Made by a program: the position numbers and the translations under genes. 53,549 nt of DNA from Patescibacteria group bacterium (GTDB lineage Bacteria; Patescibacteriota; Patescibacteriia; Patescibacteriales; WJLG01). Location of the stretch: the NCBI GenBank assembly GCA_028716485.1, contig JAQUPS010000009.1, forward strand, positions 1 through 53,549. The letters run 5' to 3'. This document shows, one piece after another, positions 34,601 through 43,354 of the stretch. The notes below the pieces were generated by a model. It saw only the letters and a list, made by a program, of their open reading frames with translations, had not been told where the DNA came from and searched no databases. Each line of letters starts with the position of its first letter. The stretch's first letter is position 1.

Positions 34601-35740
34601 ATGAAAGTTGCTTTAGTTCACGACCACCTCGCCCAAGACGGGGGAGCGGAAAAAGTTTTAAAAGTGTTCGCGGAAATGTTTCCCGAGGCGCATATTTTTA
34701 CTTTGCTTTCCGAAAAAAATAATGTTGATAAATATTATAAAAACCGGAAAATCGATACTTCCATAATCCAAAAATTTCCCGGCGGTGTCAGGCATTATCA
34801 ATGGTATATGCCGTTTATGCCGATGGCCGTGGAATTTTTTGATTTGTCGGAATTCGACTTAGTTTTGTCCGATTCGGCTTCTTTCGCCAAGGGCGTCATT
34901 ACCAAGCCGGAAACATTGCATATCAATTATTGCCACACGCCGACCCGTTATCTTTGGAGCGACACCCATCAATATATCAATGAGCTGAAATATAATAAAT
35001 TTTTCAAGAAAATAATTTCGCTGGTTTTGAATTATATCCGCATCTGGGACAGGCTGGCGGCCGACCGGGTTGATTTGTTCATCGCCAATTCGGAAACGGT
35101 CAGGAAGCGCATCAAGAAATATTATCAGCGCGATTCCGAGGTAATTTATCCGCCGGTTAATACCGATTTTTATAATTTGTCGCCGGGTTTGATCGATGAA
35201 AAATTAAAAGCAGAAAATTATTTCCTTTGCGGCTGCCGCTTGGCGCCCTACAAGCGGATCGATATCGTCATTGAGGCGTTCAAGAAAATGCCGGAGAAAA
35301 AATTGAAAATTTTCGGCTCGGGTATTGATTTGACCAGACTGATAAAAATCGCCGCTGGCGCGCCGAACATTGAATTTTTAGGCCGGGTTGACGATTTAAT
35401 CTTAGCCAAGCTTTATCGTAACGCGCTGGCCGTCATTCATCCGCAGGAAGAAGATTTTGGCATTTCCGCGGTCGAAGCGATGGCCTGCGGCACGCCGGTC
35501 ATCGCTTATCGCCGCGGCGGCGCTAAAGAAACTATTATTGAAAATCAAACCGGCATATTTTTTGACCGCCAGACTGCCGAAGATATAGCCCTGACAGTAG
35601 CAAGATTCTCCCCTAAGATTTTTGATCATAGTTTAATCAGAAAACAGGCGGAAAAATTCAGCACGCTTAATTTCAAGGAGAAAATAAGTTCCTACATTGA
35701 CAAAGAGATTAAAAAGCGCAATAATTTCGGCAATATATAA
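34601..35740 (+). CDS. GT4-family glycosyltransferase, WbaZ-like
   Basis: 379 residues. It begins KVALVHDHLAQDGGAEKVL, a start typical of mannosyltransferase-like GT4 proteins, with YCHTPTRYLW and the donor-site segment EEDFGISAVEAMACGTPVIAYRRGG. It should extend the lipid-linked glycan started by the upstream sugar-phosphate transferase. Sugar specificity is inferred only from family resemblance. No Shine-Dalgarno sequence; a perfect hairpin precedes the start. Confidence 0.88.
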   Translation: MKVALVHDHLAQDGGAEKVLKVFAEMFPEAHIFTLLSEKNNVDKYYKNRKIDTSIIQKFPGGVRHYQWYMPFMPMAVEFFDLSEFDLVLSDSASFAKGVITKPETLHINYCHTPTRYLWSDTHQYINELKYNKFFKKIISLVLNYIRIWDRLAADRVDLFIANSETVRKRIKKYYQRDSEVIYPPVNTDFYNLSPGLIDEKLKAENYFLCGCRLAPYKRIDIVIEAFKKMPEKKLKIFGSGIDLTRLIKIAAGAPNIEFLGRVDDLILAKLYRNALAVIHPQEEDFGISAVEAMACGTPVIAYRRGGAKETIIENQTGIFFDRQTAEDIALTVARFSPKIFDHSLIRKQAEKFSTLNFKEKISSYIDKEIKKRNNFGNI

Positions 35741-35772
35741 ACATCCGGCACCTTTAAAAACGGGAGGGTTTT

Positions 35773-36126
35773 GTGGAAAAATTAGAGGCCTATTTGATTT
35801 TTTTCGGCAAAGAGGGGCAATTGCATCGTTTTTATTCCGGCGAGATTACCGTGGACGATGATTGGGGTAATTTCAGCGGCTCGGTTAATTTGCCGGATAG
35901 CGACCGCTTGCACGTGATAAAAATCACTAAGGGCAGATTTCAAGAAGATATTGTTTTCTTTGATTTCAATTGCGGCGGGCTGGAATATCATGCCGATTTA
36001 TCCGCGCAGTCCGTAATGTATCGCTGGGGCCTCACCAGTCTTGGTCTGGATGGAAAGTATTGGCCTGTCGGCAAAAAAGACGAGTCTTATCCTATTATGG
36101 CGGCTTTTCGGAAGATTCCCGACTAA
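35773..36126 (+). CDS. 117-residue protein of unknown function
   Basis: The start is GTG at 35773, supported by GGGAGGG 4 nt upstream. Soluble, acidic, rich in aromatic residues, with no signal peptide: MEKLEAYLIFFGKEGQLHRF at the start and SDRLHVIKITKGRFQED in the middle. No family recognised. It lies between two glycosyltransferase genes and is followed by its own terminator. Confidence 0.65.
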   Translation: MEKLEAYLIFFGKEGQLHRFYSGEITVDDDWGNFSGSVNLPDSDRLHVIKITKGRFQEDIVFFDFNCGGLEYHADLSAQSVMYRWGLTSLGLDGKYWPVGKKDESYPIMAAFRKIPD

Positions 36127-36133
36127 TATTCAC

Positions 36134-36158
36134 GGAGCTTTAAAAAAGCTCCTTTTTT
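36134..36158 (+). terminator. Rho-independent terminator
   Basis: GGAGCTT pairs with AAGCTCC around TAAAA, followed by TTTTTT. Confidence 0.85.
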
Positions 36159-36201
36159 GTAAAATATGCTATTATATTAAGTAAGTGAGCGCAATAATCC
36201 A

Positions 36202-37362
36202 ATGAAAATAGGGATTGACATAAGGCCATTAATGGACAAAAAATACAGCGGTGTTTCCTGGTGCACGCTTTTTTTGCTGGAAGAAATTTTGCGGCAAGAC
36301 AAAGAAAATGAATATTTGCTTTTTTATAATTCCGGACGCGATCTTTCATCCCGGATTTCAGAAGTCGGAATTCAGAATTCAGATAAGGTTAAAATTGTCG
36401 CTACTCATTATCCCAATAAGATTTTTAATTATATTTTGCAAAAAATATTGCGCTGGCCGAAGATTGATAAATTGCTTGGCGGTGTCGACGTATTCTGGTC
36501 GCCGCATTTTAATTTTGCCGCTTTAAGCAAGCAGACCAGACATATTTTAACGGTTCATGATTTGTCCTTTTTGATTACTCCTGATTTTTTTTCCGCCCGC
36601 AAGAATTTTTGGCATAAAGTTCTTAATGTCCGGAAGATGATGGCTGACGCCGATGTTATCGCGGCAATCTCGGAGAATACCAAACAGGATATAATCAGAT
36701 TAACCGGAATCAATGCCGATAAAATCAAGGTAATTTATGACGGCGTTAGCGCTGATTTTCATCCAATAGATAAAACCGATGAAAAATTAATCGCTATTAA
36801 AAATAAATATAATCTGCCGGATAAATTTATTTTGTATTTGGGAACGATCGAGCCGAGGAAAAATATTATCGGTTTGATAAAAGCTTTCGAGCAAGTTGCC
36901 GAAAATCCGGCGCTGCAAGGATATCAATTGGTCATCGCCGGTTCGGGCGGCTGGAAAAACTCCTCGGTTTTTCAAGCCGTTAATAATTCGGAGTTTAAAG
37001 ACCGAATCAATTTAGTCGGCTATCTTGAAAATTCGGAAAAAGCATATTATTATAATCTTTGCTCGATTTTCTGTTATCCGTCTTTTTACGAAGGTTTTGG
37101 CCTGCCGGTTTTAGAGGCTATGGCCTGCGGCGCGCCTGTCATAACTTCCGACATATCTTCGCTTCCCGAGGTGGCGGGGGACGCGGCGCTGCTAATCAAC
37201 CCTGCCGACATAAATTCAATCAGCCGGGCGATAATCGCCTTAGCCGGCGATGAAAAATTACGCGAAATTTATTCCGTCCGCGGCGTTGAACGCGCGAAAT
37301 TATTCAGTTGGCGCGGATCCGCCCAGAGATATGCCGAATTATTTAAGGATAAAAAATCTTAA
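36202..37362 (+). CDS. GT4-family glycosyltransferase
   Basis: 386 residues, related in plan to the gene at 20002: [17 protein letters not shown] at the N-terminus, [35 protein letters not shown] and the donor-site [24 protein letters not shown] (EX7E). Probable sugar transfer in surface glycan assembly. mnmA begins 3 nt after its stop, so the two are probably on one transcript although unrelated in function. Confidence 0.88.
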   Translation: MKIGIDIRPLMDKKYSGVSWCTLFLLEEILRQDKENEYLLFYNSGRDLSSRISEVGIQNSDKVKIVATHYPNKIFNYILQKILRWPKIDKLLGGVDVFWSPHFNFAALSKQTRHILTVHDLSFLITPDFFSARKNFWHKVLNVRKMMADADVIAAISENTKQDIIRLTGINADKIKVIYDGVSADFHPIDKTDEKLIAIKNKYNLPDKFILYLGTIEPRKNIIGLIKAFEQVAENPALQGYQLVIAGSGGWKNSSVFQAVNNSEFKDRINLVGYLENSEKAYYYNLCSIFCYPSFYEGFGLPVLEAMACGAPVITSDISSLPEVAGDAALLINPADINSISRAIIALAGDEKLREIYSVRGVERAKLFSWRGSAQRYAELFKDKKS

Positions 37363-37365
37363 AAT

Positions 37366-38442
37366 ATGCAAAAAAAACTCCAATTTCCAATTTCCAATTT
37401 CAAATTTCATCAGCCGCGCGTGGCCATCGCTATGTCCGGCGGCGTCGATTCGTCAATCTCGGCGCAGATTTTGCGCCAGCAGGGCTATGATTGCCTGGGC
37501 GTTTTTATGCGCCTGGGAATTGACAGCGGCTGCTGCGAGGAAGAAGCCGCCAGGGCTGTCAGCCAAAAAATCGGCATAAAATTTTATCCCGTCGATATGC
37601 AGCGCGCTTTCAATAAAGAGGTGAAGCAATATTTTTTAAAAGCCTATCAGGGCAGGCTTACGCCGAATCCTTGCGTCAAATGCAATCAATTCATCAAGTT
37701 CGGCGCGCTATTGAAAAAAGTCCGGGATTTGGGCGCGGATTATCTGGCCACCGGCCATTATGCCAAGCTGAAAAAAATCCACGGCGCGTATCACTTATTT
37801 CGCGCCAAAGATACTGCCAAAGATCAGACATATTTTTTATATAATTTGAATCAAGGCCAGTTAAAGCATATTCTTTTCCCGATGGGTGATTTGATCAAGG
37901 AAAAAATCAAGGTGATAGCGCATAAAGAAAAATTGCCGAATACCAAAACCGAAAGCCAGGATGTTTGCTTTCTTTCCGGCGACCATCGGGAGTTTTTGCG
38001 CAAAAATTTAAAGAATGTGAAAGGCGATATTAAAACTTCAAGCGGAGAGCTTATCGGCAGACACGAAGGCCTGCCGTTTTACACCATCGGCCAGCGCAAG
38101 GGCGTGGAAATCGGCGGCAAAGGGCCGTTCTATGTGATTGGCCGGGACTTTAAAGCAAACACTTTATATGTGACGAATAAAGCTGATGATCCGGCCTTGT
38201 CGGGCGATTACTTGCTGGCGGAAAAAGTCAATTGGATATCCGGCCGGCCGCCCAAATTTCCCTTCAAATGTTCGGCCGTGATCCGCTATCATCATCCCCA
38301 GGCGCCTTGCGTGATCACTCAAAGCGATGGCGGATTATTGACGGTTAAATTCAAACAGCCCCAGCGGGCGATCACTCCGGGCCAAAGCGTGGTGTTTTAT
38401 AAAAAAGATGAATTGCTGGGGGGAGGAATCATATTCAATTAA
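37366..38442 (+). CDS. mnmA: tRNA-specific 2-thiouridylase
   Basis: 358 residues. It adds sulfur to U34 of Lys, Glu and Gln tRNAs. The PP-loop is AMSGGVDSS (about 23-31); the catalytic cysteines are C103 in NPCVKCNQF and C201 in QDVCFL; FYTIGQRKGVEIGG and the C-terminal beta-barrel are present. The first ~18 residues (QKKLQFPISNFKFHQ) come from a tandem AATTTCCAATTTCC-like sequence, and translation may begin closer to VAIAMSGG. A large foldback repeat follows 19 nt after the stop. Confidence 0.93.
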   Translation: MQKKLQFPISNFKFHQPRVAIAMSGGVDSSISAQILRQQGYDCLGVFMRLGIDSGCCEEEAARAVSQKIGIKFYPVDMQRAFNKEVKQYFLKAYQGRLTPNPCVKCNQFIKFGALLKKVRDLGADYLATGHYAKLKKIHGAYHLFRAKDTAKDQTYFLYNLNQGQLKHILFPMGDLIKEKIKVIAHKEKLPNTKTESQDVCFLSGDHREFLRKNLKNVKGDIKTSSGELIGRHEGLPFYTIGQRKGVEIGGKGPFYVIGRDFKANTLYVTNKADDPALSGDYLLAEKVNWISGRPPKFPFKCSAVIRYHHPQAPCVITQSDGGLLTVKFKQPQRAITPGQSVVFYKKDELLGGGIIFN

Positions 38443-38460
38443 AAATTATCAAATATCTTT

Positions 38461-38658
38461 GCCACTTTTTTTAGAAAAAAGTGGCACAAAAAATCGCGCG
38501 CTGGACAAATTTCCTATCACTCCGCTATGAAACCTAGCAAAATTGCTATACTTGTCCGCCTTTATTTATAAATTTTTATAATAATGAAGCGGACTTCGGA
38601 CAACGCAATTTTGCACGGTTTCTACGCTGCGTGATCACGGAAATTTTCCAATGCGCGC
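38461..38658 (+). repeat. ~200-nt foldback repeat, copy B
   Basis: Reverse-complement match to 18580-18780 with scattered differences. It opens with the hairpin GCCACTTTTTTT-A-GAAAAAAGTGGC, then GCGCGCTGGACAAATTT, and ends AATGCGCGC. Like copy A, the GCCACTTTTTTT side faces the stop codon of the adjacent upstream gene (mnmA here), and both copies share the TCTTTGCCAC lead-in. Confidence 0.85.
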
Positions 38659-38685
38659 CACAAGATGAAATTATTTAAAAAGAAA

Positions 38686-38717
38686 AGAGGCGTTAGTTCA
38701 TGCTAAACGTCTTTTTT
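38686..38717 (+). terminator. Terminator before the rpsB promoter
   Basis: AGGCGTTAG pairs with CTAAACGTCT with one bulge around TTCATG, followed by TTTTTT. Confidence 0.6.
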
Positions 38718-38729
38718 AGTAGAGGCTGT

Positions 38730-38758
38730 TTGACATTCGAACAAATCCGTAGTAATAT
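38730..38758 (+). promoter_or_regulatory. rpsB-tsf promoter
   Basis: TTGACA (38730-38735), 17-nt spacer, TAATAT (38753-38758). A second possible promoter, TTGTCT (38844) with TATAAT (38868), lies closer to the gene. The leader of about 140 nt could hold an S2-type autoregulatory structure, but none was recognised. Confidence 0.65.
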
Positions 38759-38901
38759 GCTAAATACATAGGAAAAGCCAGTATTAATGGCCTTTCCGAT
38801 TTTATTTAATAAATCTCTCACGCTTGAAAGTTTAAGGGAAACCTTGTCTATTCTTAGCCGGAATAGATATAATTGTCAGGCGGAGGACAAAAGGAAAAAC
38901 T

Positions 38902-39606
38902 ATGGCTACTAAATTGCCAACAATCGAAGCGATGCTCGAAGCGGGCATGCATTTCGGCCACAGTACCGGCAAGTGGCACCCGAAGATGAAACCGTATATT
39001 TTTACGGAACGCAAAGGAGTTTATATCGTTGATTTGGCGAAAAGCCAAAAAATGCTGGGAACCGCGGTCGAGTTTATGCAGAATTTGACCCGCGAAAGCA
39101 AGACGATCTTGTTCGTCGGCACCAAAAATCAAGTTAAAAAAGATTTGCGCGCGACCGCCGAGGCCGTGGAGATGCCGTATGTTTCGGAAAAATGGATGGG
39201 CGGCGTTTTGACCAACTTCCCGATCATTAGAAAAATGATCAACCGCTATAAGAGCTTGCGCGAAGAAAAAGCTTTGGGAAAACTGGATCGCTACACCAAG
39301 AAAGAACGCTCTGATTTTGACAAGGAAATCAAACGCCTGGAACTTAAAGTCGGCGGTCTGACCAATCTGACAAAACTTCCCGACGCGCTGTTTATCTGGG
39401 ATATTAAAAAAGAAAAAACCGCCGTGGCCGAGGCCAGGGTTAAAAATATTCCGATTGTCGCGATTTGCGACACGAACTCCAACCCCGATTTGGTGAATTA
39501 CGTCATTCCGGGAAACGACGATGCTTCCAAAACCGTCAAACTGATTATGGATTGCATCAAAGAAAATCTTCTCGAAGCGAAAAAAGAAATTAAAACAAAT
39601 AAATAG
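38902..39606 (+). CDS. rpsB: Small ribosomal subunit protein uS2
   Basis: 234 residues, normal length. Family signatures: MLEAGMHFGHSTGKWHPKMKPYI at the N-terminus (shown in part), ILFVGTKNQ, VSEKWMGGVLTNF and the C-terminal AICDTNSNPDLVNYVIPGND. Preceded by AAAGG. Followed by tsf, the usual bacterial order. Confidence 0.97.
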   Translation: MATKLPTIEAMLEAGMHFGHSTGKWHPKMKPYIFTERKGVYIVDLAKSQKMLGTAVEFMQNLTRESKTILFVGTKNQVKKDLRATAEAVEMPYVSEKWMGGVLTNFPIIRKMINRYKSLREEKALGKLDRYTKKERSDFDKEIKRLELKVGGLTNLTKLPDALFIWDIKKEKTAVAEARVKNIPIVAICDTNSNPDLVNYVIPGNDDASKTVKLIMDCIKENLLEAKKEIKTNK

Positions 39607-39687
39607 CATGTATCAGGTATCAGGTAGCATGAGATGTAACCGATAAAGCGTTGCATGCCGCATGCTGCATGTTTCCTGGCCAATTTT

Positions 39688-40482
39688 ATGGAACTCATCA
39701 AACAATTACGCGAAAGAAGCGGCGCCGGAATGATGGATTGCAAAAAGGCGCTTGACGAAGCCGGTGAAGATTTGGAAAAAGCCCTCGAATTTTTAAGAAA
39801 AAAGGGGATTGCCAAAGCGGCCAAGCGCGAAGGGCGCGAAGCCAAGGAAGGCTGCATCCAATTGGCGGTTAATAAAGAAGGAACCGAAGGCTACATCGTC
39901 GAAGTGAACGCGGAGACCGATTTTGTCGCCCGCAACGAGAAATTCCAGGCTTTTGCCAAGGCGGTTTTGGATTTGATTATCTGCTCCAAACCGGCTGATT
40001 TGGATGCTTTACTCGCCTTAAAATTAAAAACCGGAACGGTTAAAGAAGATTTGGATGAGCTTTCCGGCACTATCGGCGAAAAATTGGCCATTAAGAATTT
40101 CAACATAGTCAAGGGCGCATCCGTGGCCGGTTATTCCCATATGGGCGGAAAGATCGGCGTGCTGGTCGCAATAGACGCCGCCGGTCAACAAGATTTAGCC
40201 GAGGATATGGCAATGCAAATCGCCGCCGCCAATCCTAAATATATCGAACCGAGCGAAGTTCCGGCCGCCGATATCGAGAAAGAAAAAGAAATCGAGCGCG
40301 AAGTGCTGGCCAAGGAAGGCAAGCCCGAAGCGATGATGGAAAAGATTTTGATCGGCAAAGTAAATAAATTTTACGAAGCGGTCTGCTTAGTCAAGCAGGA
40401 ATACATCAAGGACGACAAGCGCAAAGTCGAACAGGTTTTAGGCGGCGTGAAAGTAACTAAATTTGTCAGATACAGCCTGTAA
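39688..40482 (+). CDS. tsf: Elongation factor Ts
   Basis: 264 residues from the ATG at 39688, chosen because MELIKQLRERSGAGMMDCKK is the standard N-terminus; an upstream in-frame start is not homologous. TDFVARNEKF, the EF-Tu contact motif, is present. It is the nucleotide exchange factor for EF-Tu. The 80-nt gap to rpsB contains short repeats of ATCAGGT and GCATG. pyrH and frr do not follow. Confidence 0.96.
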   Translation: MELIKQLRERSGAGMMDCKKALDEAGEDLEKALEFLRKKGIAKAAKREGREAKEGCIQLAVNKEGTEGYIVEVNAETDFVARNEKFQAFAKAVLDLIICSKPADLDALLALKLKTGTVKEDLDELSGTIGEKLAIKNFNIVKGASVAGYSHMGGKIGVLVAIDAAGQQDLAEDMAMQIAAANPKYIEPSEVPAADIEKEKEIEREVLAKEGKPEAMMEKILIGKVNKFYEAVCLVKQEYIKDDKRKVEQVLGGVKVTKFVRYSL

Positions 40483-40485
40483 TTG

Positions 40486-40615
40486 AAAATCCTAAACTCG
40501 AAATCCGAAATCCGAAACAAATCTAAAATTAAAAATCCAAAATTCAAAACATTTTGAATTTTGTGCTTCAGATTTTGAATTTGTTTAGGATTTAGTGCTT
40601 AGGATTTCGGATTTT
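40486..40615 (+). repeat. Nested inverted repeat before the PSP1 gene
   Basis: Left arm 40486-40522 with AAAATCCTAAACTCGAAATCC; right arm 40579-40615 with ATTTGTTTAGGATTTAGTGC and ending GGATTTCGGATTTTA. A further inner pair CAAAATTCAAAA/TTTTGAATTTTG sits at the loop. Same family as 21206, 24170 and 26361. Confidence 0.85.
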
Positions 40616-40666
40616 AAGAAGTATTTAAGGATATTCTTTAAGATTTTAAACGTTTTAAATTTATTT

Positions 40667-41530
40667 ATGAAGGTCGCTCAAATCCAATTTGCCCGCTGGG
40701 ATAAGATTTATCATTTTTCCCCGAACAATCTTGCCCTGGAAAAAGGGGACAGGGTTGTCGTGGAAACGGAACTTGGCCAGGAAATGGGCGAGGTGATTGG
40801 CTTTGAGGAAATCGAGGATAAGGCCGGTTCGGTGGAAATCGTGATTTCCAGCGAAATCAATGCCGCGGGAGAAGAAGAGAAGAAAATCGAAAAACGGGAA
40901 ATCAAGCCGATTTTGCGCAAGGCGAACCAGGGCGATTATGAAAAACTGCCGACTCATAAAGAAAAGGAAGAAGCGTTTGAATTTTGCCGCCAGGCGATCG
41001 CCAAGCGCGATTTGCCGATGAAATTGGTGGACGTGGTTTTTTCTTTTACCGGCAACCGCATTAATTTCGCCTTCATCGCCGACGGCCGCGTTGATTTCCG
41101 CGATTTAGTCAAAGATTTGACCGGCCATTTCGGCAAGCAGATCCGCCTGACCCAGATCGGCATCCGCGATGAGGCCAGAATTTCCGGCGATTACGGCCAT
41201 TGCGGGCGGCCGCTGTGCTGCAAGAAATTCATCAAAGATTTTTCTTCCATCAGTTCGGAAATGGCCGAAGCCCAGCAGGTTGTCCATCGCGGCTCGGACC
41301 GCATTTCCGGCTGCTGCGGCCGCCTGATGTGCTGTCTGCAATATGAATATCAGGGCTATAAAGATTTGGCGGAAAAAATGCCGGACATCGGCCAAAAAGT
41401 GAACGTCGATGGAAAAAAGGGTATCGTGATTGCGCTCCATGTCTTAAAGCAAACCGTTAATGTCGAATTTCAGGACGAAAAGGAGGGAAGATTGGTGGTC
41501 GAAGTCGATTTGAACCGGCATAAAAAATAA
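40667..41530 (+). CDS. PSP1-domain protein (YaaT/RicT-like)
   Basis: 287 residues from the ATG at 40667 (MKVAQIQF is the family start; further upstream is repeat-derived). The PSP1 core includes GDRVVVETELGQEMGEV, LVDVVFSFTGNRINFAFIADGRVDFRDLVKDL (in part) and the cysteine motifs CGRPLCCKKF and GCCGRLMCC. In Bacillus, YaaT belongs to an Fe-S-containing complex that affects RNase Y and phosphorelay. The role here is inferred from family only. Confidence 0.85.
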   Translation: MKVAQIQFARWDKIYHFSPNNLALEKGDRVVVETELGQEMGEVIGFEEIEDKAGSVEIVISSEINAAGEEEKKIEKREIKPILRKANQGDYEKLPTHKEKEEAFEFCRQAIAKRDLPMKLVDVVFSFTGNRINFAFIADGRVDFRDLVKDLTGHFGKQIRLTQIGIRDEARISGDYGHCGRPLCCKKFIKDFSSISSEMAEAQQVVHRGSDRISGCCGRLMCCLQYEYQGYKDLAEKMPDIGQKVNVDGKKGIVIALHVLKQTVNVEFQDEKEGRLVVEVDLNRHKK

Positions 41531-41587
41531 TTTGGCATAAAATTTTATTTGTTGTATACTATTTAAGTAATATTATTTAACAAAAAT

Positions 41588-41974
41588 ATGCCTGACAAGA
41601 AAAAGAAAGCGAAAATTTTAATCGTCGAAGATGACGCTTTTTTATTAAATATCTATCAAACCGTTTTTGAAAAGGAAGGCTACGAAGTGATGACGGCGGG
41701 TAATGGCGAGGATGGTTTCGGTCTGGCCTTGGAACAATCTCCCGACGTGATGCTTTTGGATATAATGCTGCCGGGCGGAATGAACGGTTTGGCGGTTTTA
41801 AAAAAGCTGAAACAGACCAAGGGCGCGGAAAAAATCCCGGTAATGATCATCAGCAATTTGTCCGATGATAAAACTATCGGCGAAGGCATGTCCCTGGGCG
41901 CCGCCGGCTATTTTCCCAAATCGCAGTTCAGCCCCGATGAAGTGCTAAAAAATGTCCGTGAGCTGATTAGGTAG
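41588..41974 (+). CDS. Single-domain response regulator
   Basis: 128 residues, receiver domain only. Acidic pair in LIVEDDAF (about 15-17), phosphorylation site D58 in VMLLDIMLPGG, switch Ser/Thr in VMIISNLSDD and Lys in GYFPKSQF. There is no output domain, so it acts as a CheY-like or phosphorelay shuttle. The hybrid-free histidine kinase at 43355 is the obvious partner. A TTGGCA/TATACT pair lies about 30 nt upstream of the ATG. Confidence 0.9.
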   Translation: MPDKKKKAKILIVEDDAFLLNIYQTVFEKEGYEVMTAGNGEDGFGLALEQSPDVMLLDIMLPGGMNGLAVLKKLKQTKGAEKIPVMIISNLSDDKTIGEGMSLGAAGYFPKSQFSPDEVLKNVRELIR

Positions 41975-42043
41975 ATTTATAATAATTGTTCTTTTCATCA
42001 AGCAATAACGCTAATTTTAATCAGTTGTAAAAGGAGGGCAATA

Positions 42044-43234
42044 ATGGAAAATTCAGCTTTGGTTGACCGCGGAATGATTATACAGGAAAAGCCGGAACAA
42101 AAAAAAGTTTTTTTTAAAGTCCTGATGGATTTTATTTTTTTCGTTCAGGCAAAAATCATTCAGTTACTGACGGTAATTTTCGGTTCAAAGGAAATCGATG
42201 TCGCGTTCATTTCGGAAATCAGGTATTTCAAGCCGGGCGATGAAAAAAATGACAGCCGATTATTCGGCTTTAATTTTAAGAAATTCCGGGTACTTGACTG
42301 GATTCAGTATCGATTAACGACCGCCAGCGCGGATATTCGCGGCCAGTTGTTTATGATCGGTATGAAATCCGACGAAATATCCAGAAATCCGAAAAAAGCG
42401 CGGGAATTATTTTTGGAAGCAGCCGATCGGGCTAAGAAAAAAGGGGCAAAAATAATTTTACTGGCGGCGAATACCAAATCTATTTTTGGCCGACCCGACA
42501 CGGCGATAAAACGCTTAGGCGATTTGCGTCCCGATATTACTTTTACTTTGGGAGATAATCTTACCGCCGGTTTTATCAATGAAGCTATCGAGACTTTGTT
42601 CAGAAAAAGCGGATTAAAGCCGGACTCGGCGAACATATTGATTGTCGCGCCGCGAGGTTTATTGGGTACCAGTTCAGCATCATTTATTAAGGATGATTTA
42701 AGATGCAAAAATGTTTGGGGAATGTTTAATCCGGGTGATGGGATGGAAAATGCCGTAAAAGTCGGCGGCAATATGAATATTTCTCCGGTTATTTCTTTTG
42801 ACGATTTGCCCCGGCCGATTGATTTGGTGGTCACTTGCGGAGCGCAATCGTATTACGAATTGACCGCGGAAGTTATTGAAAAAATCCGCAGAAAAAACGG
42901 CAAATTGATTATTGTTGATCCTTGCGAGCCGGCCAATGTTCGCGAAGCAACCTTGGAAAAATGCGCCGAGAACGCCATCTATTGGAAAGCGGGTAATGGG
43001 TATAATCCTAATCTGAAATATGTTCTGGGCTCATACGCGGCGCGAATCTTAGGAATGAAAGCTGACCTTTTTTGGGGATGCTTTTCCGAAACATTCGCTT
43101 TAGCTTTCGCTTTTACCAGACATTCTTCGCTGAAAACCAATGATTGGTTTTCCGTTGACCGAAAAAAAATCGAGTTTACCAGGGTTTGGTCAAGAGTGCT
43201 GGGATTTTCTTTGCCGCCTTCAAGCAACCTTTAA
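42044..43234 (+). CDS. Acyl-ACP-reductase-like Rossmann protein
   Basis: 396 residues, strong ribosome site AAAAGGAGGG. Regions that resemble cyanobacterial acyl-[ACP] reductase: a segment RAKKKGAKIILLAANTKSIF, TFTLGDNLTAGFINEAIETL before the nucleotide site ILIVAPRGLLGTSS (about 196-210), LPRPIDLVVTCGAQ, and near the end WGCFSETFALAF with C346 placed like the catalytic Cys of the family. The similarity is distant, so aldehyde formation is only a suggestion; a shikimate-dehydrogenase-like fold of other function is possible. It lies between a response regulator and a histidine kinase. Confidence 0.45.
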   Translation: MENSALVDRGMIIQEKPEQKKVFFKVLMDFIFFVQAKIIQLLTVIFGSKEIDVAFISEIRYFKPGDEKNDSRLFGFNFKKFRVLDWIQYRLTTASADIRGQLFMIGMKSDEISRNPKKARELFLEAADRAKKKGAKIILLAANTKSIFGRPDTAIKRLGDLRPDITFTLGDNLTAGFINEAIETLFRKSGLKPDSANILIVAPRGLLGTSSASFIKDDLRCKNVWGMFNPGDGMENAVKVGGNMNISPVISFDDLPRPIDLVVTCGAQSYYELTAEVIEKIRRKNGKLIIVDPCEPANVREATLEKCAENAIYWKAGNGYNPNLKYVLGSYAARILGMKADLFWGCFSETFALAFAFTRHSSLKTNDWFSVDRKKIEFTRVWSRVLGFSLPPSSNL

Positions 43235-43260
43235 TAATTAGACTATTACGTCGAGTTAAC

Positions 43261-43292
43261 CGGGCTGATAATTTTATCAGCCCGTTTTTTTT
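43261..43292 (+). terminator. Rho-independent terminator
   Basis: CGGGCTGAT pairs with ATCAGCCCG around AATTTT, followed by eight T. Confidence 0.92.
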
Positions 43293-43354
43293 ATCAAATT
43301 ATTTAACAGCTTTTACGATTTATGCTATTATAAAAAGGTAATCATATTTACGTT

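Noticed and set aside
18580-38658. Composite transposon bounded by the two inverted 200-nt repeats
   Set aside because: The 20 kb between them is ordinary surface and housekeeping genes including rnpB and tgt, with no transposase or integrase.
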